Assembly (NCBI RefSeq): GCF_015999245.1
Contig: NZ_JAEAMR010000007.1
Location: forward strand, 1,055,852 to 1,119,851
Length of the DNA stretch: 64,000 nt
Direction: 5' to 3'
From: Streptomyces sp. AV19
GTDB taxonomy: Bacteria > Actinomycetota > Actinomycetes > Streptomycetales > Streptomycetaceae
The position numbers and the translations under genes were made by a program. Below the pieces are notes generated by a model, which did no database searches, had not been told where the DNA came from, and saw only the letters and a program-made list of their open reading frames with translations. Below are positions 33,843 to 43,441 of this stretch, piece after piece (positions within the stretch are counted from its first letter, which is position 1; the number at the start of each line of letters is the position of its first letter).

Positions 33843-35603
33843 TCAGTCCTTGATCTCGCAGATGACGGCGCCGGAGGAGACGGAGGCGCCGATCTCGGCG
33901 GTGATGCCCTTGACCGTGCCGGAGCGGTGCGCGTTCAGCGGCTGCTCCATCTTCATGGCCTCCAGGACCACGATCAGGTCGCCGGCCTCCACGGCCTGGC
34001 CCTCCTCGACCGCGACCTTGACGATCGTGCCCTGCATCGGCGAGGTCAGCGCGTCGCCGGAGGCGGCGGAGGCGCTCTTCTTCGCCGCGCGGCGCTTGGG
34101 GCGGGCGCCGCCGGCCGCGGCCGTGCGGGCGATGGTCATGCCGAGCGAGGACGGCAGCGAGACCTCCAGGCGCTTGCCGCCGACCTCGACGACGACGGTC
34201 TCGCGGCCGGGGGCCTCGTCCTCGTCCTCCGCCGCGGCGCCCGCGAAGGGCTCGATGGTGTTGGTGAACTCCGTCTCGATCCAGCGGGTGTGGACCTGGA
34301 ACGGGCCCTCGGCGGGGGCGAAGGCGGGGTCGGTGACCACGGCGCGGTGGAACGGGATGGCCGTCGCCATGCCCTCGACGCGGAACTCGCCCAGCGCGCG
34401 GGCGGCGCGCTGGAGGGCCTGCTCGCGGGTGGCGCCGGTGACGATCAGCTTGGCCAGGAGGGAGTCCCAGGCCGGGCCGATCACGCTGCCGGACTCGACG
34501 CCGGCGTCCAGCCGGACGCCCGGGCCGGACGGCGGGGCGAACGTGGTGACCGTGCCGGGCGCCGGGAGGAAGTTGCGGCCCGGGTCCTCGCCGTTGATGC
34601 GGAACTCGAAGGAGTGACCGCGCACCGCGGGGTCGTCGTAGCCGAGCTCCTCGCCGTCGGCGATGCGGAACATCTCGCGGACCAGGTCGAGGCCGGTGAC
34701 CTCCTCGGTGACCGGGTGCTCCACCTGGAGACGGGTGTTGACCTCCAGGAAGGAGATCGTGCCGTCCTGGCCGACGAGGAACTCGCAGGTGCCGGCGCCC
34801 TCGTAGCCCGCCTCGCGCAGGATGGCCTTGGAGGCGCGGTACAGCTCGGCGTTCTGCTCGTCGCTCAGGAACGGCGCGGGGGCCTCCTCGACGAGCTTCT
34901 GGTGGCGGCGCTGGAGGGAGCAGTCGCGGGTGGAGACCACCACGACGTTGCCGTGCTTGTCCGCCAGGCACTGGGTCTCCACGTGCCGGGGACGGTCGAG
35001 GTAGCGCTCGACGAAGCACTCGCCGCGGCCGAAGGCGGCGACGGCCTCGCGGACGGCGGAGTCGTACAGCTCCGGGACCTCTTCGAGCGTACGGGCGACC
35101 TTCAGGCCGCGCCCGCCGCCGCCGAAGGCGGCCTTGATGGCGATCGGCAGGCCGTGCTCCTCGGCGAAGGCGACGACCTCGTCGGCCCCGGAGACGGGGT
35201 CGGCGGTGCCGGCCACCAGCGGGGCGCCGGCCCGCTGGGCGATGTGACGGGCCGCCACCTTGTCGCCCAGGTCACGGATGGCCTGCGGCGGCGGGCCGAT
35301 CCAGGTCAGCCCGGCGTCGATCACCGCCTGCGCGAACTCGGCGTTCTCGGAGAGGAAGCCGTAACCGGGGTGGATCGCGTCCGCCCCGGACTCGGCCGCG
35401 GCGGCAAGCACCTTGGCCATGTCGAGGTAGCTGGTAGCAGGAGTGTCACCACCCAGCGCGTACGCCTCATCGGCCACCCGGACATGCACGGCGTCCCGGT
35501 CCGGGTCCGCGTAGACCGCCACACTTGCGATCCCGGCGTCCCGGCACGCACGAGCAACGCGGACAGCGATTTCGCCACGATTGGCGATGAGCACCTTGCG
35601 CAC
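33843..35603 (-). CDS. accA2: Acyl-CoA carboxylase alpha subunit (biotin carboxylase + BCCP)
   Basis: 586-aa alpha subunit that carboxylates its own biotin with ATP and bicarbonate, for acetyl-/propionyl-CoA carboxylase. It begins [20 protein letters not shown]; the ATP-grasp glycine loop is [10 protein letters not shown], and [17 protein letters not shown] is the typical catalytic segment. The C-terminal biotinyl domain has Lys551 in EAMKMEQ. GTG start preceded by AAGGAGGGA. Beta and epsilon subunits and the biotin ligase lie 4-6 kb away on this and the opposite strand. The symbol follows S. coelicolor, which has two nearly identical genes; the neighbourhood (pccB, birA, cya) favours accA2. 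Confidence 0.92.
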   Translation of the reverse strand: MRKVLIANRGEIAVRVARACRDAGIASVAVYADPDRDAVHVRVADEAYALGGDTPATSYLDMAKVLAAAAESGADAIHPGYGFLSENAEFAQAVIDAGLTWIGPPPQAIRDLGDKVAARHIAQRAGAPLVAGTADPVSGADEVVAFAEEHGLPIAIKAAFGGGGRGLKVARTLEEVPELYDSAVREAVAAFGRGECFVERYLDRPRHVETQCLADKHGNVVVVSTRDCSLQRRHQKLVEEAPAPFLSDEQNAELYRASKAILREAGYEGAGTCEFLVGQDGTISFLEVNTRLQVEHPVTEEVTGLDLVREMFRIADGEELGYDDPAVRGHSFEFRINGEDPGRNFLPAPGTVTTFAPPSGPGVRLDAGVESGSVIGPAWDSLLAKLIVTGATREQALQRAARALGEFRVEGMATAIPFHRAVVTDPAFAPAEGPFQVHTRWIETEFTNTIEPFAGAAAEDEDEAPGRETVVVEVGGKRLEVSLPSSLGMTIARTAAAGGARPKRRAAKKSASAASGDALTSPMQGTIVKVAVEEGQAVEAGDLIVVLEAMKMEQPLNAHRSGTVKGITAEIGASVSSGAVICEIKD

Positions 35604-36141
35604 GATGGCTCCCTCCTTGAAACAAGGTGAGTTTAGGTACTGGCAACACTCCGTGCCGACCCGACGTCCAGGGTGACCTTGCCCACACGGAGCGTTAGGC
35701 GCTTGCCCCGCGCGGACCGAAGTTCCCTGCTCTCCCACGGTACGCCGCCCCTGCTCGGGTGCCGCCGGAGCGTAGGTGTGGTCAAGGTCTCGGCGATCTT
35801 CGGGGAGCGGTGGGGCGGAATCTTTGTGGGGAACCTACGAACGGGTGACGGAAAGTTTGCGGCAGCGCGTGACGGGACGGGTGCGGAGGGGAGGCGGTTA
35901 CCGGTCAGTATGCGAGGGGTTGCGCGAAGCGGGGAGTCCCATGGGGCGTACGGGGGTGGCGCGTCGGCCAACTGGCTTGAGTGGTACGGGAGTACGGGTG
36001 GGGCGGCAGGGGTGCGGACATTCGCACGCATACCGGTACGGCCCGAAGTCCGTGCGAATTACTGGGTGTTCCAGGGGAGGGTGGGGCCTCCGGAGCCGGT
36101 GGGGAGGGTGACCGATATGCCGTGACATCGTTGAAGAAGTC
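35604..36141. other. Intergenic region between accA2 and secreted repeat protein
   Basis: 538 bp with no supported gene; open frames here have poor codon pattern. It must contain the promoters of both divergent genes. An inverted repeat ATTCGCACG (36020-36028) / CGTGCGAAT (36051-36059) about 85 bp before the ATG at 36142 is the only clear structure seen and could be an operator. Confidence 0.5.
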
Positions 36142-36690
36142 ATGATCAAGCGCATCGCAGCCGTCGTCGCCATGGCCGGAGCCGCCCTCTCCGTGACCTC
36201 CGCCACCACCGCGTCCGCGGCGCCCATGCCCCTGCCGCAGCCGACGCCGCCCACGGCGAGCGCCGGTGACGTCACGGCCCCGCCCGAGGCGGCCGGCCCG
36301 TCCCAGGGCCACCCGGCCGACGCTCCGGCGAAGGGGCACGACGCCCGGACCAAGGGCCACGGCGCTCCGGGGAAGGGCCACGCCGCTCCCAAGGGGCAAG
36401 CCGCTCCCGCGAAGGGCCACGCGGCTCCCAAGGGCCACGCCGCCCCGGCCAAGGGGCAGGCGGCCGCGCCGAAGGGATCCGCCACCGCCCCGCCCACGAC
36501 CGCCGCCACCCCGCCGAAGGGGGCGACGCCGCCCAAGGGCATGACCCCGCCGAAGGCGATGACCCCGCCCCAGAACCCCCCGACCAGCATCTACCCGGAC
36601 GCCGTCAACGAGCTGGGCAAGCTCAAGCAGCTCAACGAGCTCGGCCAGCTCAAGCAGGTCGGCCAGGTCGCCAGCAAGCTGCCCCTGTGA
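36142..36690 (+). CDS. Secreted Ala/Pro/Lys-rich repeat protein
   Basis: 182-aa exported protein: Lys/Arg-containing start and hydrophobic signal peptide (1-26, ending TTASAAPM), then an Ala/Pro/Gly-rich region with units KGHAAPKGQAAPAKGHAAP (about 65-115), a TPPKGATPPKGM tract and a C-terminal Leu/Asn helix (NELGKLKQLNELGQLKQVGQ) repeated twice. The basic, Pro-rich middle suits interaction with wall polymers. No enzyme domain. It is divergent from accA2; function unknown. Confidence 0.75.
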   Translation: MIKRIAAVVAMAGAALSVTSATTASAAPMPLPQPTPPTASAGDVTAPPEAAGPSQGHPADAPAKGHDARTKGHGAPGKGHAAPKGQAAPAKGHAAPKGHAAPAKGQAAAPKGSATAPPTTAATPPKGATPPKGMTPPKAMTPPQNPPTSIYPDAVNELGKLKQLNELGQLKQVGQVASKLPL

Positions 36691-36717
36691 CCACCGCGCA
36701 CACCCGCGGTTCGGGCG

Positions 36718-37326
36718 TCATGCCCACAGATCGGTGATCGCGGTCCCCTGCTCCGCCAGCAGCCTGCGGAGCAGGGGCAGCGACAGGCCGATCACGTTTC
36801 CCGGATCGCCGTCGATGCCCTCGACAAAGGGGGCGGAACGGCCGTCCAGCGTGAAGGCCCCGGCGACGTACAGCGGTTCGCCGGAGGCCACGTAGGCGGC
36901 GATCTCGGCATCGGTCGGCTCTCCGAAGCGGACCGTGGTCGAGGCCGTCGCGGAGGTGCGGCGTCCGGTCGCCGTGTCGATCACACAGTGGCCGGTCCGC
37001 AGCACCCCGGAACGGCCCCGCATGGACTTCCAGCGGGCCGTGGCGTCCTCGGCGTCCACGGGCTTGCCCAGGGCCTGCCCGTCCAGCTCCAGCACCGAGT
37101 CGCAGCCGACGACCAGCGCGCCCGCCGCCTCCGGCCGGGCCGCCACGGCCTCGGCCTTCGCCTCGGCCAGCGCCAGCGCCAGCGCCGCCGGGTCCGCGGC
37201 GGTGAGCGCGTCCTCGTCCACCCCGCTCACGATCACCTCCGGCGCGAGGCCGGCCTGGCGCAGCAGGCCGAGGCGGGCCGGGGACTGGGAGGCGAGGACG
37301 AGGCGGCGGGCAGGCGTTGCGGTCAT
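36718..37326 (-). CDS. Maf-family nucleoside triphosphate pyrophosphatase
   Basis: 202-aa Maf/YhdE-like enzyme that hydrolyses nucleoside triphosphates (often dTTP/UTP or m7GTP) to monophosphates, cleaning the nucleotide pool. N-terminal [14 protein letters not shown] is the family signature, with [12 protein letters not shown] and the C-terminal [15 protein letters not shown]. It is the first gene after the secreted repeat protein, convergent with it. Confidence 0.9.
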   Translation of the reverse strand: MTATPARRLVLASQSPARLGLLRQAGLAPEVIVSGVDEDALTAADPAALALALAEAKAEAVAARPEAAGALVVGCDSVLELDGQALGKPVDAEDATARWKSMRGRSGVLRTGHCVIDTATGRRTSATASTTVRFGEPTDAEIAAYVASGEPLYVAGAFTLDGRSAPFVEGIDGDPGNVIGLSLPLLRRLLAEQGTAITDLWA

Positions 37327-37344
37327 GCGGGCCAGCGTACGCGC

Positions 37345-38808
37345 CTACTTCTTGATCACGGCCTCCATGATCTTCTTCGCGATCGGGCCGGCCAGCCCGC
37401 CGCCGGACACGTCCTCGCGGTCGACGCCCGAGCCCTCCGGGTCGATGAAGACCGCGACCGCGACCGGGGAGCCGTCGGCCTGCTTGGCGTAGGAGACGAA
37501 CCAGGCGTACGGGATCTTGTCGTTGTTCACGCCGTGCTGCGCGGTGCCGGTCTTGGCGCCGACGGTGGTGCCGTCGATCAGCGCCGCCTTGCCGGTCCCC
37601 TCCGTGGCCGTGAACTCCATCATCTCCTGGACCTTCCTGGCGGTCTCGGGGGAGATGGCCTGGTCCATCGTCTCGGGCTTGGTCTGCTCGACCGTGGACA
37701 GGTCCGGGCCGCGCAGCTTGTCCACCAGGGTCGGCTTCATCAGCTTGCCGTCGTTGGCGATGGCGGCGGTCATCATGGCGATCTGGAAGGGCGTGGCCCG
37801 CAGGTCGCCCTGGCCGATGCCGGTGAGCGCGGTCTGCGGGCGGTTGAGCTTGGTCGGGTAGACGCTCTTGACGACCGAGACGGGCATGAAGACGTCCTTG
37901 TCGAAGCCGAACTTCTCCGCGGTCTCGCGCATCTTGTCCTGGCCCAGCTCGGCGGCGATCTTGGCGAAGACGTTGTTGCAGGAGTACTGCATCGCGACCT
38001 TGAGCGAGGCGTTGCGGCAGGGCGCGCTCTCGTTCTCGTTCTTCATCGGGGTCACGGTGTCCGGCAGGTTCCACGGGTAGGGGGAGTCCGTGGGGGCGTT
38101 GATGTCCGTGTAGAGGCCGTGGTCGAGGGCGGCCGCCGCGGTGAGGATCTTGAAGGTGGAGCCGGACGGGTAGAGCTCCTTGATCGCCCGGTTGGAGAGC
38201 GGCTTGTCCTTGTCCTTCTCCAGCTTCTCCCAGGCCTTCTGGTCCTTGGTGTTCTCCCCGGAGAAGACCGAGGGGTCGTACGAGGGCGTCGAGGCCAGGG
38301 CGAGGATCCTGCCGGTGGACGGCTCGATCGCGACCGCGGCGCCCTTGTACTTGGCGAGGCCCTCGTAGGCGGCCTTCTGGGCCTTCGGGTCGATGGTGGT
38401 GACCACGTCGCCGCCCTGCGGCTTCTTCCCGCCGAGCATGTCGGCGGTGCGCTGGAGGAAGAGCTTGTCGTCGGTGCCGGTGAGGAACTTGTCGTAGACG
38501 AACTCGAGCTGGTTGGCGCCGTAGATCTGCGACGCGTAGCCGGTGACCGGGGCGTACATCGGCCCGTTCTTGTACGTGCGCTTGTACTTCAGGTCGCTGC
38601 CCGTCGTCGGCGCGGAGCCCGTGACCGGGTTGCCGCCGACGACGATGTCGCCGCGCGGCTGCGCATAGGTGTTGATCTTCACTCTGCGGTTGTGTTCGTT
38701 GTTGGCGAGCTCGTCTGCCTGGGCAAACTGCAACCACGTGCTTCTGACCAGCAGCGACAGCACCAGCAGTCCGCTGAAGAGCGCCACACGTCGCACGGGC
38801 TTGTTCAT
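37345..38808 (-). CDS. Class B penicillin-binding protein (orphan transpeptidase)
   Basis: 487-aa peptidoglycan D,D-transpeptidase. A short cytoplasmic tail, a membrane anchor (about 7-27) and a dimerisation-like region precede the penicillin-binding domain with SxxK in YPSGSTFK, SxN in YSCNNVF and KTG in GAKTGTAQHG, all intact. It resembles PbpA of actinobacteria, though no RodA/FtsW gene is adjacent. ATG at 38808 has GGGGAG upstream. It lies 18 bp from the Maf gene and may be co-transcribed with it. Confidence 0.9.
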   Translation of the reverse strand: MNKPVRRVALFSGLLVLSLLVRSTWLQFAQADELANNEHNRRVKINTYAQPRGDIVVGGNPVTGSAPTTGSDLKYKRTYKNGPMYAPVTGYASQIYGANQLEFVYDKFLTGTDDKLFLQRTADMLGGKKPQGGDVVTTIDPKAQKAAYEGLAKYKGAAVAIEPSTGRILALASTPSYDPSVFSGENTKDQKAWEKLEKDKDKPLSNRAIKELYPSGSTFKILTAAAALDHGLYTDINAPTDSPYPWNLPDTVTPMKNENESAPCRNASLKVAMQYSCNNVFAKIAAELGQDKMRETAEKFGFDKDVFMPVSVVKSVYPTKLNRPQTALTGIGQGDLRATPFQIAMMTAAIANDGKLMKPTLVDKLRGPDLSTVEQTKPETMDQAISPETARKVQEMMEFTATEGTGKAALIDGTTVGAKTGTAQHGVNNDKIPYAWFVSYAKQADGSPVAVAVFIDPEGSGVDREDVSGGGLAGPIAKKIMEAVIKK

Positions 38809-38904
38809 GACATAACTCCCCGGTTCGCGGCAATTCACCGGGGAAGATGCGAAAGCGGACAGTTCTGGTTGCGGCGGGGGGAAACCTGTGAGCTACCTGT
38901 GAAA

Positions 38905-39033
38905 TCAGGGGATGCCCAGGACCAGGAACAGCAGGATCATGCCGACGGCGAGCACCAGGCCCGCCCGCCGGAGCATGGCCTGGGCCTCGCGCAGCTCGTC
39001 GGGGGGTTTGTCGGACGGGTCGGACCAGAGCAC
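38905..39033 (-). CDS. Small membrane protein of 42 aa
   Basis: GTG-started frame VLWSDPSDKPPDELREAQAM then a hydrophobic C-terminus LVLAVGMILLFLVLGIP, a single-pass membrane protein. Every codon except one ends in G or C, strong support for coding despite the short length. It sits between the penicillin-binding protein and the carboxylase epsilon gene on the same strand. Function unknown; conserved small membrane proteins in this place in Streptomyces would confirm it. Confidence 0.7.
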   Translation of the reverse strand: MLWSDPSDKPPDELREAQAMLRRAGLVLAVGMILLFLVLGIP

Positions 39034-39121
39034 GTTCCCATGGTCCGCCGGGCAGGGGCGTACGGCCTGAGTACGGGTACTCAGGCGTCGTGTGACACGG
39101 CTCTCCCCGGCCGGACCGCCA

Positions 39122-39385
39122 CTACGCCGGCCAGTACGACGTCCGCCAGGCCCGCGGGCCCGGCGCGTGCGCGCGGGCGTTGCGGGCCCGCCGGGCGGGG
39201 CTGGCCCACTCCGGGCGCGCCGGCTCGTCCCCGGGCGCGTCGGCCTGCGCCCGCGCGGCGGCGCGGGCCTGCACCACCGCCAGCGCGGCGGCCAGCTCCT
39301 CGGGCGTGGGGTTGCCGCGTACGACCTTGATCACCAGGCGCTCCCTCTCCGGGTTGTCCGGGGTCTCTCCGTTGTGAGCTGTCAT
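39122..39385 (-). CDS. Acyl-CoA carboxylase epsilon subunit
   Basis: 87-aa actinobacterial epsilon subunit that stabilises the alpha6-beta6 carboxylase and stimulates activity. The core is ERLVIKVVRGNPTPEELAAALAVV (about 15-38); the rest is Ala/Arg-rich and ends RTSYWPA. ATG has GGAGGGGG upstream. It follows pccB by 25 bp on the same strand, an operon. Confidence 0.88.
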   Translation of the reverse strand: MTAHNGETPDNPERERLVIKVVRGNPTPEELAAALAVVQARAAARAQADAPGDEPARPEWASPARRARNARAHAPGPRAWRTSYWPA

Positions 39386-39410
39386 CGGCCCCCTCCGTGA
39401 TGACCGATCG

Positions 39411-41021
39411 CTACAGCGGAATGTTCCCGTGCTTCTTCGGCGGCAGCGTCCCGCGCTTGTCCCGCAGCGCCCGCAGCCCGCGCACGATGTGCCGGCGGGT
39501 CTCCGACGGCAGGATCACCGCGTCCACGTAGCCGCGCTCGGCGGCCGTGTACGGGTTGAGCAGCGCGTCCTCGTAGTCCGCGATCAGCTGGGCACGGAGC
39601 TCCTCGCGCTCCTCGTCCGACTCCGCCCCGGCCAGTGCCCGGCGGTGCAGGACGTTGACCGCGCCCTGGGCCCCCATGACCGCGATCTGGGCGGTCGGCC
39701 AGGCCAGGTTGAGGTCCGCGCCCAGGTGCTTGGAGCCCATGACGTCGTAGGCCCCGCCGAACGCCTTGCGGGTGATCACCGTGATCAGCGGGACCGTGGC
39801 CTCCGCGTACGCGTAGATCAGCTTGGCGCCGCGCCGGATGATGCCGCCGTACTCCTGGTCCACGCCCGGCAGGAAGCCGGGGACGTCGACGAAGGTCAGC
39901 ACCGGGACGTTGAAGGCGTCGCAGGTGCGCACGAAGCGGGCCGCCTTCTCGCTGGCGTCGATGTCCAGACAGCCGGCGAACTGCATCGGCTGGTTGGCGA
40001 CGACGCCCACCGGCCGGCCCTCGACCCGGCCGAAGCCGGTGATCATGTTGGGCGCGAAGAGGGCCTGGGTCTCCAGGAACTCGCCGTCGTCCAGCACGTG
40101 CTCGATCACCGTGTGGACGTCGTACGGCTGGTTCGCCGAGTCCGGGATCAGGACGTCCAGTTCGAGGTCGGTGTCCGAGACCTCCAGGCCGGCCTCCTCC
40201 GGGTAGGACGGCGGCTCGGAGAGGTTGTTGGACGGCAGGTACGACAGCAGCGCCTTGACGTACTCGATCGCCTCCTTCTCGTCGCCCGCCATGTGGTGGG
40301 CGACGCCGGAGGTCGCGTTGTGGGTGCGCGCCCCGCCGAGCTCCTCGAAGCCGACGTCCTCGCCGGTGACCGTCTTGATGACGTCCGGGCCGGTGATGAA
40401 CATGTGCGAGGTCTGGTCCACCATCACCGTGAAGTCGGTGATCGCGGGGGAGTAGACGGCGCCGCCCGCGCAGGGGCCGACGACCAGTGAGATCTGCGGG
40501 ATGACGCCCGAGGCGAGGGTGTTGCGGCGGAAGATCTCGCCGTACATGCCCAGCGCGTTGACGCCCTCCTGGATCCGCGCGCCGCCGGAGTCGTTGATGC
40601 CGATGACCGGGCAGCCGGTCTTCAGCGCGAAGTCCATCACCTTGACCATCTTCTGGCCGAAGGTCTCGCCGAGCGCCCCGCCGAACACCGTGAAGTCCTG
40701 CGAGAACACCGCCACCTGACGGCCGTCGACCGTGCCGTAGCCGGTCACGACGCCGTCCCCGTACGGGCGGTTCTTCTCGATGCCGAAGTTCGTCGAGCGG
40801 TGCCGGGCGAACTCGTCGAGCTCGACGAACGAGCCCTCGTCCAGCAGCAGCTCGATCCGCTCACGGGCCGTCAGCTTGCCCTTGGCGTGCTGCTTCTCGA
40901 CCGCCCGGGCCGAGCCGGCGTGCGTCGCCTCCTCGATCCTGCGCCGGAGGTCCGCGAGTTTGCCCGCGGTGGTGTGGATGTCGGCTCCCCCGGAGCCGGG
41001 GGCGGTGGCTGGCTCGGACAT
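39411..41021 (-). CDS. pccB: Acyl-CoA carboxylase beta subunit (carboxyltransferase)
   Basis: 536-aa carboxyltransferase that moves CO2 from biotin to acyl-CoA, making methylmalonyl-CoA and malonyl-CoA. Crotonase-like halves with oxyanion loops [12 protein letters not shown] and [22 protein letters not shown]. The substrate-selecting residue is Asp426 in GGAYDVMG, matching Asp422 of S. coelicolor PccB (with a four-residue longer N-terminus), which favours propionyl-CoA. ATG at 41021; the open frame runs further upstream without codon support. Confidence 0.93.
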   Translation of the reverse strand: MSEPATAPGSGGADIHTTAGKLADLRRRIEEATHAGSARAVEKQHAKGKLTARERIELLLDEGSFVELDEFARHRSTNFGIEKNRPYGDGVVTGYGTVDGRQVAVFSQDFTVFGGALGETFGQKMVKVMDFALKTGCPVIGINDSGGARIQEGVNALGMYGEIFRRNTLASGVIPQISLVVGPCAGGAVYSPAITDFTVMVDQTSHMFITGPDVIKTVTGEDVGFEELGGARTHNATSGVAHHMAGDEKEAIEYVKALLSYLPSNNLSEPPSYPEEAGLEVSDTDLELDVLIPDSANQPYDVHTVIEHVLDDGEFLETQALFAPNMITGFGRVEGRPVGVVANQPMQFAGCLDIDASEKAARFVRTCDAFNVPVLTFVDVPGFLPGVDQEYGGIIRRGAKLIYAYAEATVPLITVITRKAFGGAYDVMGSKHLGADLNLAWPTAQIAVMGAQGAVNVLHRRALAGAESDEEREELRAQLIADYEDALLNPYTAAERGYVDAVILPSETRRHIVRGLRALRDKRGTLPPKKHGNIPL

Positions 41022-41189
41022 CGGGCTGCGGCTCCTGCTCGTCCTGGGTGGGCGATGGACTGGAGGGGAACGGGGTCCTGTCGTGGGGCTGCCTGGGATT
41101 CCTGGGCTACCGGGTCGTAGCGTATCGGCGCCGATGCGTTCCGGCAGTGCGTCGTTGGCCACACCCGCACCCCTTCTAGGGTGGCTGTC

Positions 41190-42074
41190 ATGACGCCTCC
41201 CCCCGACCGGCGCGGCCGCTGGTCCGACCTCGACCGGCCCCCGCTCAACGCCAACGGACTGCGCCGCGCGCTGCTGCGGCCCGGCGGCCTGTGGACCTCC
41301 CTGGACGTGGTCGAGCGCACCGGCTCCACCAACACCGACCTCGCCGCGGCCGGGGGACCCGAGGGCGCCGTGCTCGTCGCCGAGGAGCAGTCGGCCGGGC
41401 GTGGACGGCTGGACCGCACCTGGTCCGCCCCGGCCCGCTCCGGGCTCTTCTTCTCCGTCCGGCTCACCCCGGGGCCGGACGTGCCCGTCTCCCGCTGGGG
41501 CTGGCTGCCGCTGCTCGCCGGTGTCGCCACCGCGAGCGCGCTCTCCCGCGCCGCCGGCGTGGACACCGCCCTGAAGTGGCCCAACGACCTGCTGGTCACC
41601 GTGGACGGACAGGAGCGCAAGGCCGGCGGCATCCTCGCCGAACGCGCCGGCGACTCGGTCGTCGTGGGCATCGGCCTCAACGTCTCGCTGCGCGCCGGTG
41701 AACTGCCCGTCCCCACCGCCGGCTCCCTCGCGCTCGCGGGCGCCGCGGTGCTCGACCGCGACCCGCTGCTGCGCGCCGTGCTCCGCTCGCTGGAGGACTG
41801 GTACCTGGGCTGGCGCGAGGCCGGCGGCGACCCCGGGCCCTGCCGCCTGCGGGAGGCGTACGCGGCCGGCTGCGCCACCCTCGGCCGGACCGTACGGGCC
41901 GAACTGCCCGGCGACCGCGCGCTGGTCGGCGAGGCGGTGGCCGTGGACGGGGACGGACGGCTGGTGCTCGCGACCGGGGACGGGGTGCAGGAGCCGGTGG
42001 GGGCCGGGGACATCGTCCACCTCCGTCCCGCTTCGTCCGGGTCGGCGGAGGCGTCGGCGTCGTCGGGAGAGTGA
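41190..42074 (+). CDS. birA: Biotin--[acyl-CoA carboxylase] ligase
   Basis: 294-aa biotin protein ligase that adenylates biotin and attaches it to the BCCP lysine. Motifs: [11 protein letters not shown], biotin/ATP loop [19 protein letters not shown] with catalytic lysine, and a C-terminal SH3-like domain (about 235-280). There is no N-terminal helix-turn-helix, so it is a monofunctional ligase and not a repressor. Divergent from pccB: supplies biotin for the same complex. Confidence 0.92.
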   Translation: MTPPPDRRGRWSDLDRPPLNANGLRRALLRPGGLWTSLDVVERTGSTNTDLAAAGGPEGAVLVAEEQSAGRGRLDRTWSAPARSGLFFSVRLTPGPDVPVSRWGWLPLLAGVATASALSRAAGVDTALKWPNDLLVTVDGQERKAGGILAERAGDSVVVGIGLNVSLRAGELPVPTAGSLALAGAAVLDRDPLLRAVLRSLEDWYLGWREAGGDPGPCRLREAYAAGCATLGRTVRAELPGDRALVGEAVAVDGDGRLVLATGDGVQEPVGAGDIVHLRPASSGSAEASASSGE

Positions 42075-42162
42075 GCTAGGGCACACCTGCCGTATCGTTG
42101 TGCCCGGAAAGCGGGCGAGCGATCGGCAGGGCAGTGCGCACGGATCGGACAGGGGGCGGGCG

Positions 42163-43272
42163 GTGACCGCCGAGGACGGGGAGGCTCTCCGTCCCGTTGA
42201 ACCGGAGAAGGTCCCGGAGGAATTCGACGCGGGTGACGAGGAGGGAGACCCCCTCGCACTCCGTCTGGAGGCGCTGATCCTCGGCGCGGAGCGGCGGTAC
42301 ACCCCCTTCCAGGCCGCCCGCGCGGCGGGCGTCTCCATGGACCTGGCCGCCCGGTTCTGGCGCGCCATGGGCTTCGCCGACATCGGCCAGGCCAAGGCGC
42401 TCACCGAGGCGGACGTCCTCGCGCTGCGGCGGCTGGCGGGCCTGGTGGAGGCGGGGCTGCTGAGCGAGCCCATGGCCGTGCAGGTGGCGCGCTCCACCGG
42501 GCAGACCACGGCCCGGCTCGCCGACTGGCAGATCGACTCCTTCCTGGAGGGCCTGACCGAGCCTCAGGAACCGGGCCTGACCCGGGCGGAGATCACCTAT
42601 CCGCTGGTCGAGCTGCTCCTGCCCGAGCTGGAGGAGTTCCTCGTCTACGTCTGGCGCCGCCAGCTCGCCGCCGCGACGGGCCGCGTCGTCCAGGCCCAGG
42701 ACGACGCGGAGATGGTCGACCGGCGCCTGGCCGTCGGCTTCGCCGACCTGGTGGGCTTCACGCGGCTCACGCGGCGGCTGGAGGAGGAGGAACTCGGCGA
42801 GCTGGTCGAGGCGTTCGAGACCACGGCGGCGGATCTGGTCGCCGCGCACGGCGGCCGCCTCATCAAGACCCTCGGCGACGAGGTCCTTTACGCCGCTGAT
42901 GACGCCGGGACCGCCGCCGAGATCGGCCTGCGGCTGATCGAGACCCTCGGGCACGACGAGACCATGCCGGAGCTGCGCGTCGGCATCGCGTTCGGGACGG
43001 TGACGACGCGGATGGGCGACGTCTTCGGCACGACGGTCAACCTCGCGAGCCGGCTGACGTCGATAGCGCCGAAGGACGCGCTGCTGGTCGACAGCGCGCT
43101 CGCGGAGGAATTGGCGCGGAACGGGGACGCGCCGAAATCGGAGGCGGAGGTCGGGGCGGGTGCCGGGGCGGGGGACGAAGGCACGTACCGGTTTGCGCTG
43201 CAGCCGATGTGGCAGCGGCCGGTGCGGGGGTTGGGTGTGGTGGAGCCGTGGCTGCTGACGCGGCGGGGGTGA
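42163..43272 (+). CDS. cya: Class III adenylate cyclase
   Basis: 369-aa enzyme making cAMP. The N-terminal 180 residues form a helical regulatory part; the C-terminal cyclase domain has metal ligands Asp195 ([10 protein letters not shown]) and Asp239 ([11 protein letters not shown]), substrate Lys236, and [11 protein letters not shown]. It is about the size of S. coelicolor Cya. GTG start at 42163 preceded by GGGGGCGGG. No membrane helix, so soluble. Confidence 0.9.
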   Translation: MTAEDGEALRPVEPEKVPEEFDAGDEEGDPLALRLEALILGAERRYTPFQAARAAGVSMDLAARFWRAMGFADIGQAKALTEADVLALRRLAGLVEAGLLSEPMAVQVARSTGQTTARLADWQIDSFLEGLTEPQEPGLTRAEITYPLVELLLPELEEFLVYVWRRQLAAATGRVVQAQDDAEMVDRRLAVGFADLVGFTRLTRRLEEEELGELVEAFETTAADLVAAHGGRLIKTLGDEVLYAADDAGTAAEIGLRLIETLGHDETMPELRVGIAFGTVTTRMGDVFGTTVNLASRLTSIAPKDALLVDSALAEELARNGDAPKSEAEVGAGAGAGDEGTYRFALQPMWQRPVRGLGVVEPWLLTRRG

Positions 43273-43284
43273 GGTTGCCCCCGG

Positions 43285-43336
43285 CCCGCCTCACCGTTTC
43301 CGCAGCAGCGGGTGTCCTCAGGCGCCGGACAGGCTG
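43285..43336 (+). repeat. Intergenic repeat element copy B (degenerate)
   Basis: Box CCCGCCTCACCGTTTC (43285-43300, lacking three T) followed by GTCCTCAGGCGCCGGAC at 43314-43330 (one change from the consensus) and AGGCTG. The inverted arm seen in copy A is absent. It lies just after the cyclase stop, as in the other copies. Confidence 0.75.
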
Positions 43337-43392
43337 AAATGCGGGACTGGGGTGCCCCGCACCCGGGTATGGCTAAGCGCCGCGTCCCCGTG

Positions 43393-43441
43393 CATGATCG
43401 GTTCATCCGCAGCGCAGCGCCGAGAGGATGAACCGATCGTG
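43393..43441 (+). promoter_or_regulatory. 16-bp stem containing the start codon of the enoyl-CoA hydratase gene
   Basis: GATCGGTTCATCC at 43396-43408 is exactly complementary to GGATGAACCGATC at 43426-43438. Three further pairs (one G-U) extend the stem through the GTG start at 43439-43441. The loop (43409-43425) has 17 bases. The GAGAGGA ribosome site (43422-43428) straddles loop and stem. As RNA this would hide the start codon; as DNA it would be a large operator. Confidence 0.65.

Noticed and set aside
39411..42509. Long minus-strand open frame reaching through pccB into the biotin ligase and cyclase genes
   Set aside because: The part upstream of 41021 is antisense to birA and cya, which have clear domains. 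Such shadow frames are normal at this GC content; only the pccB part is real.
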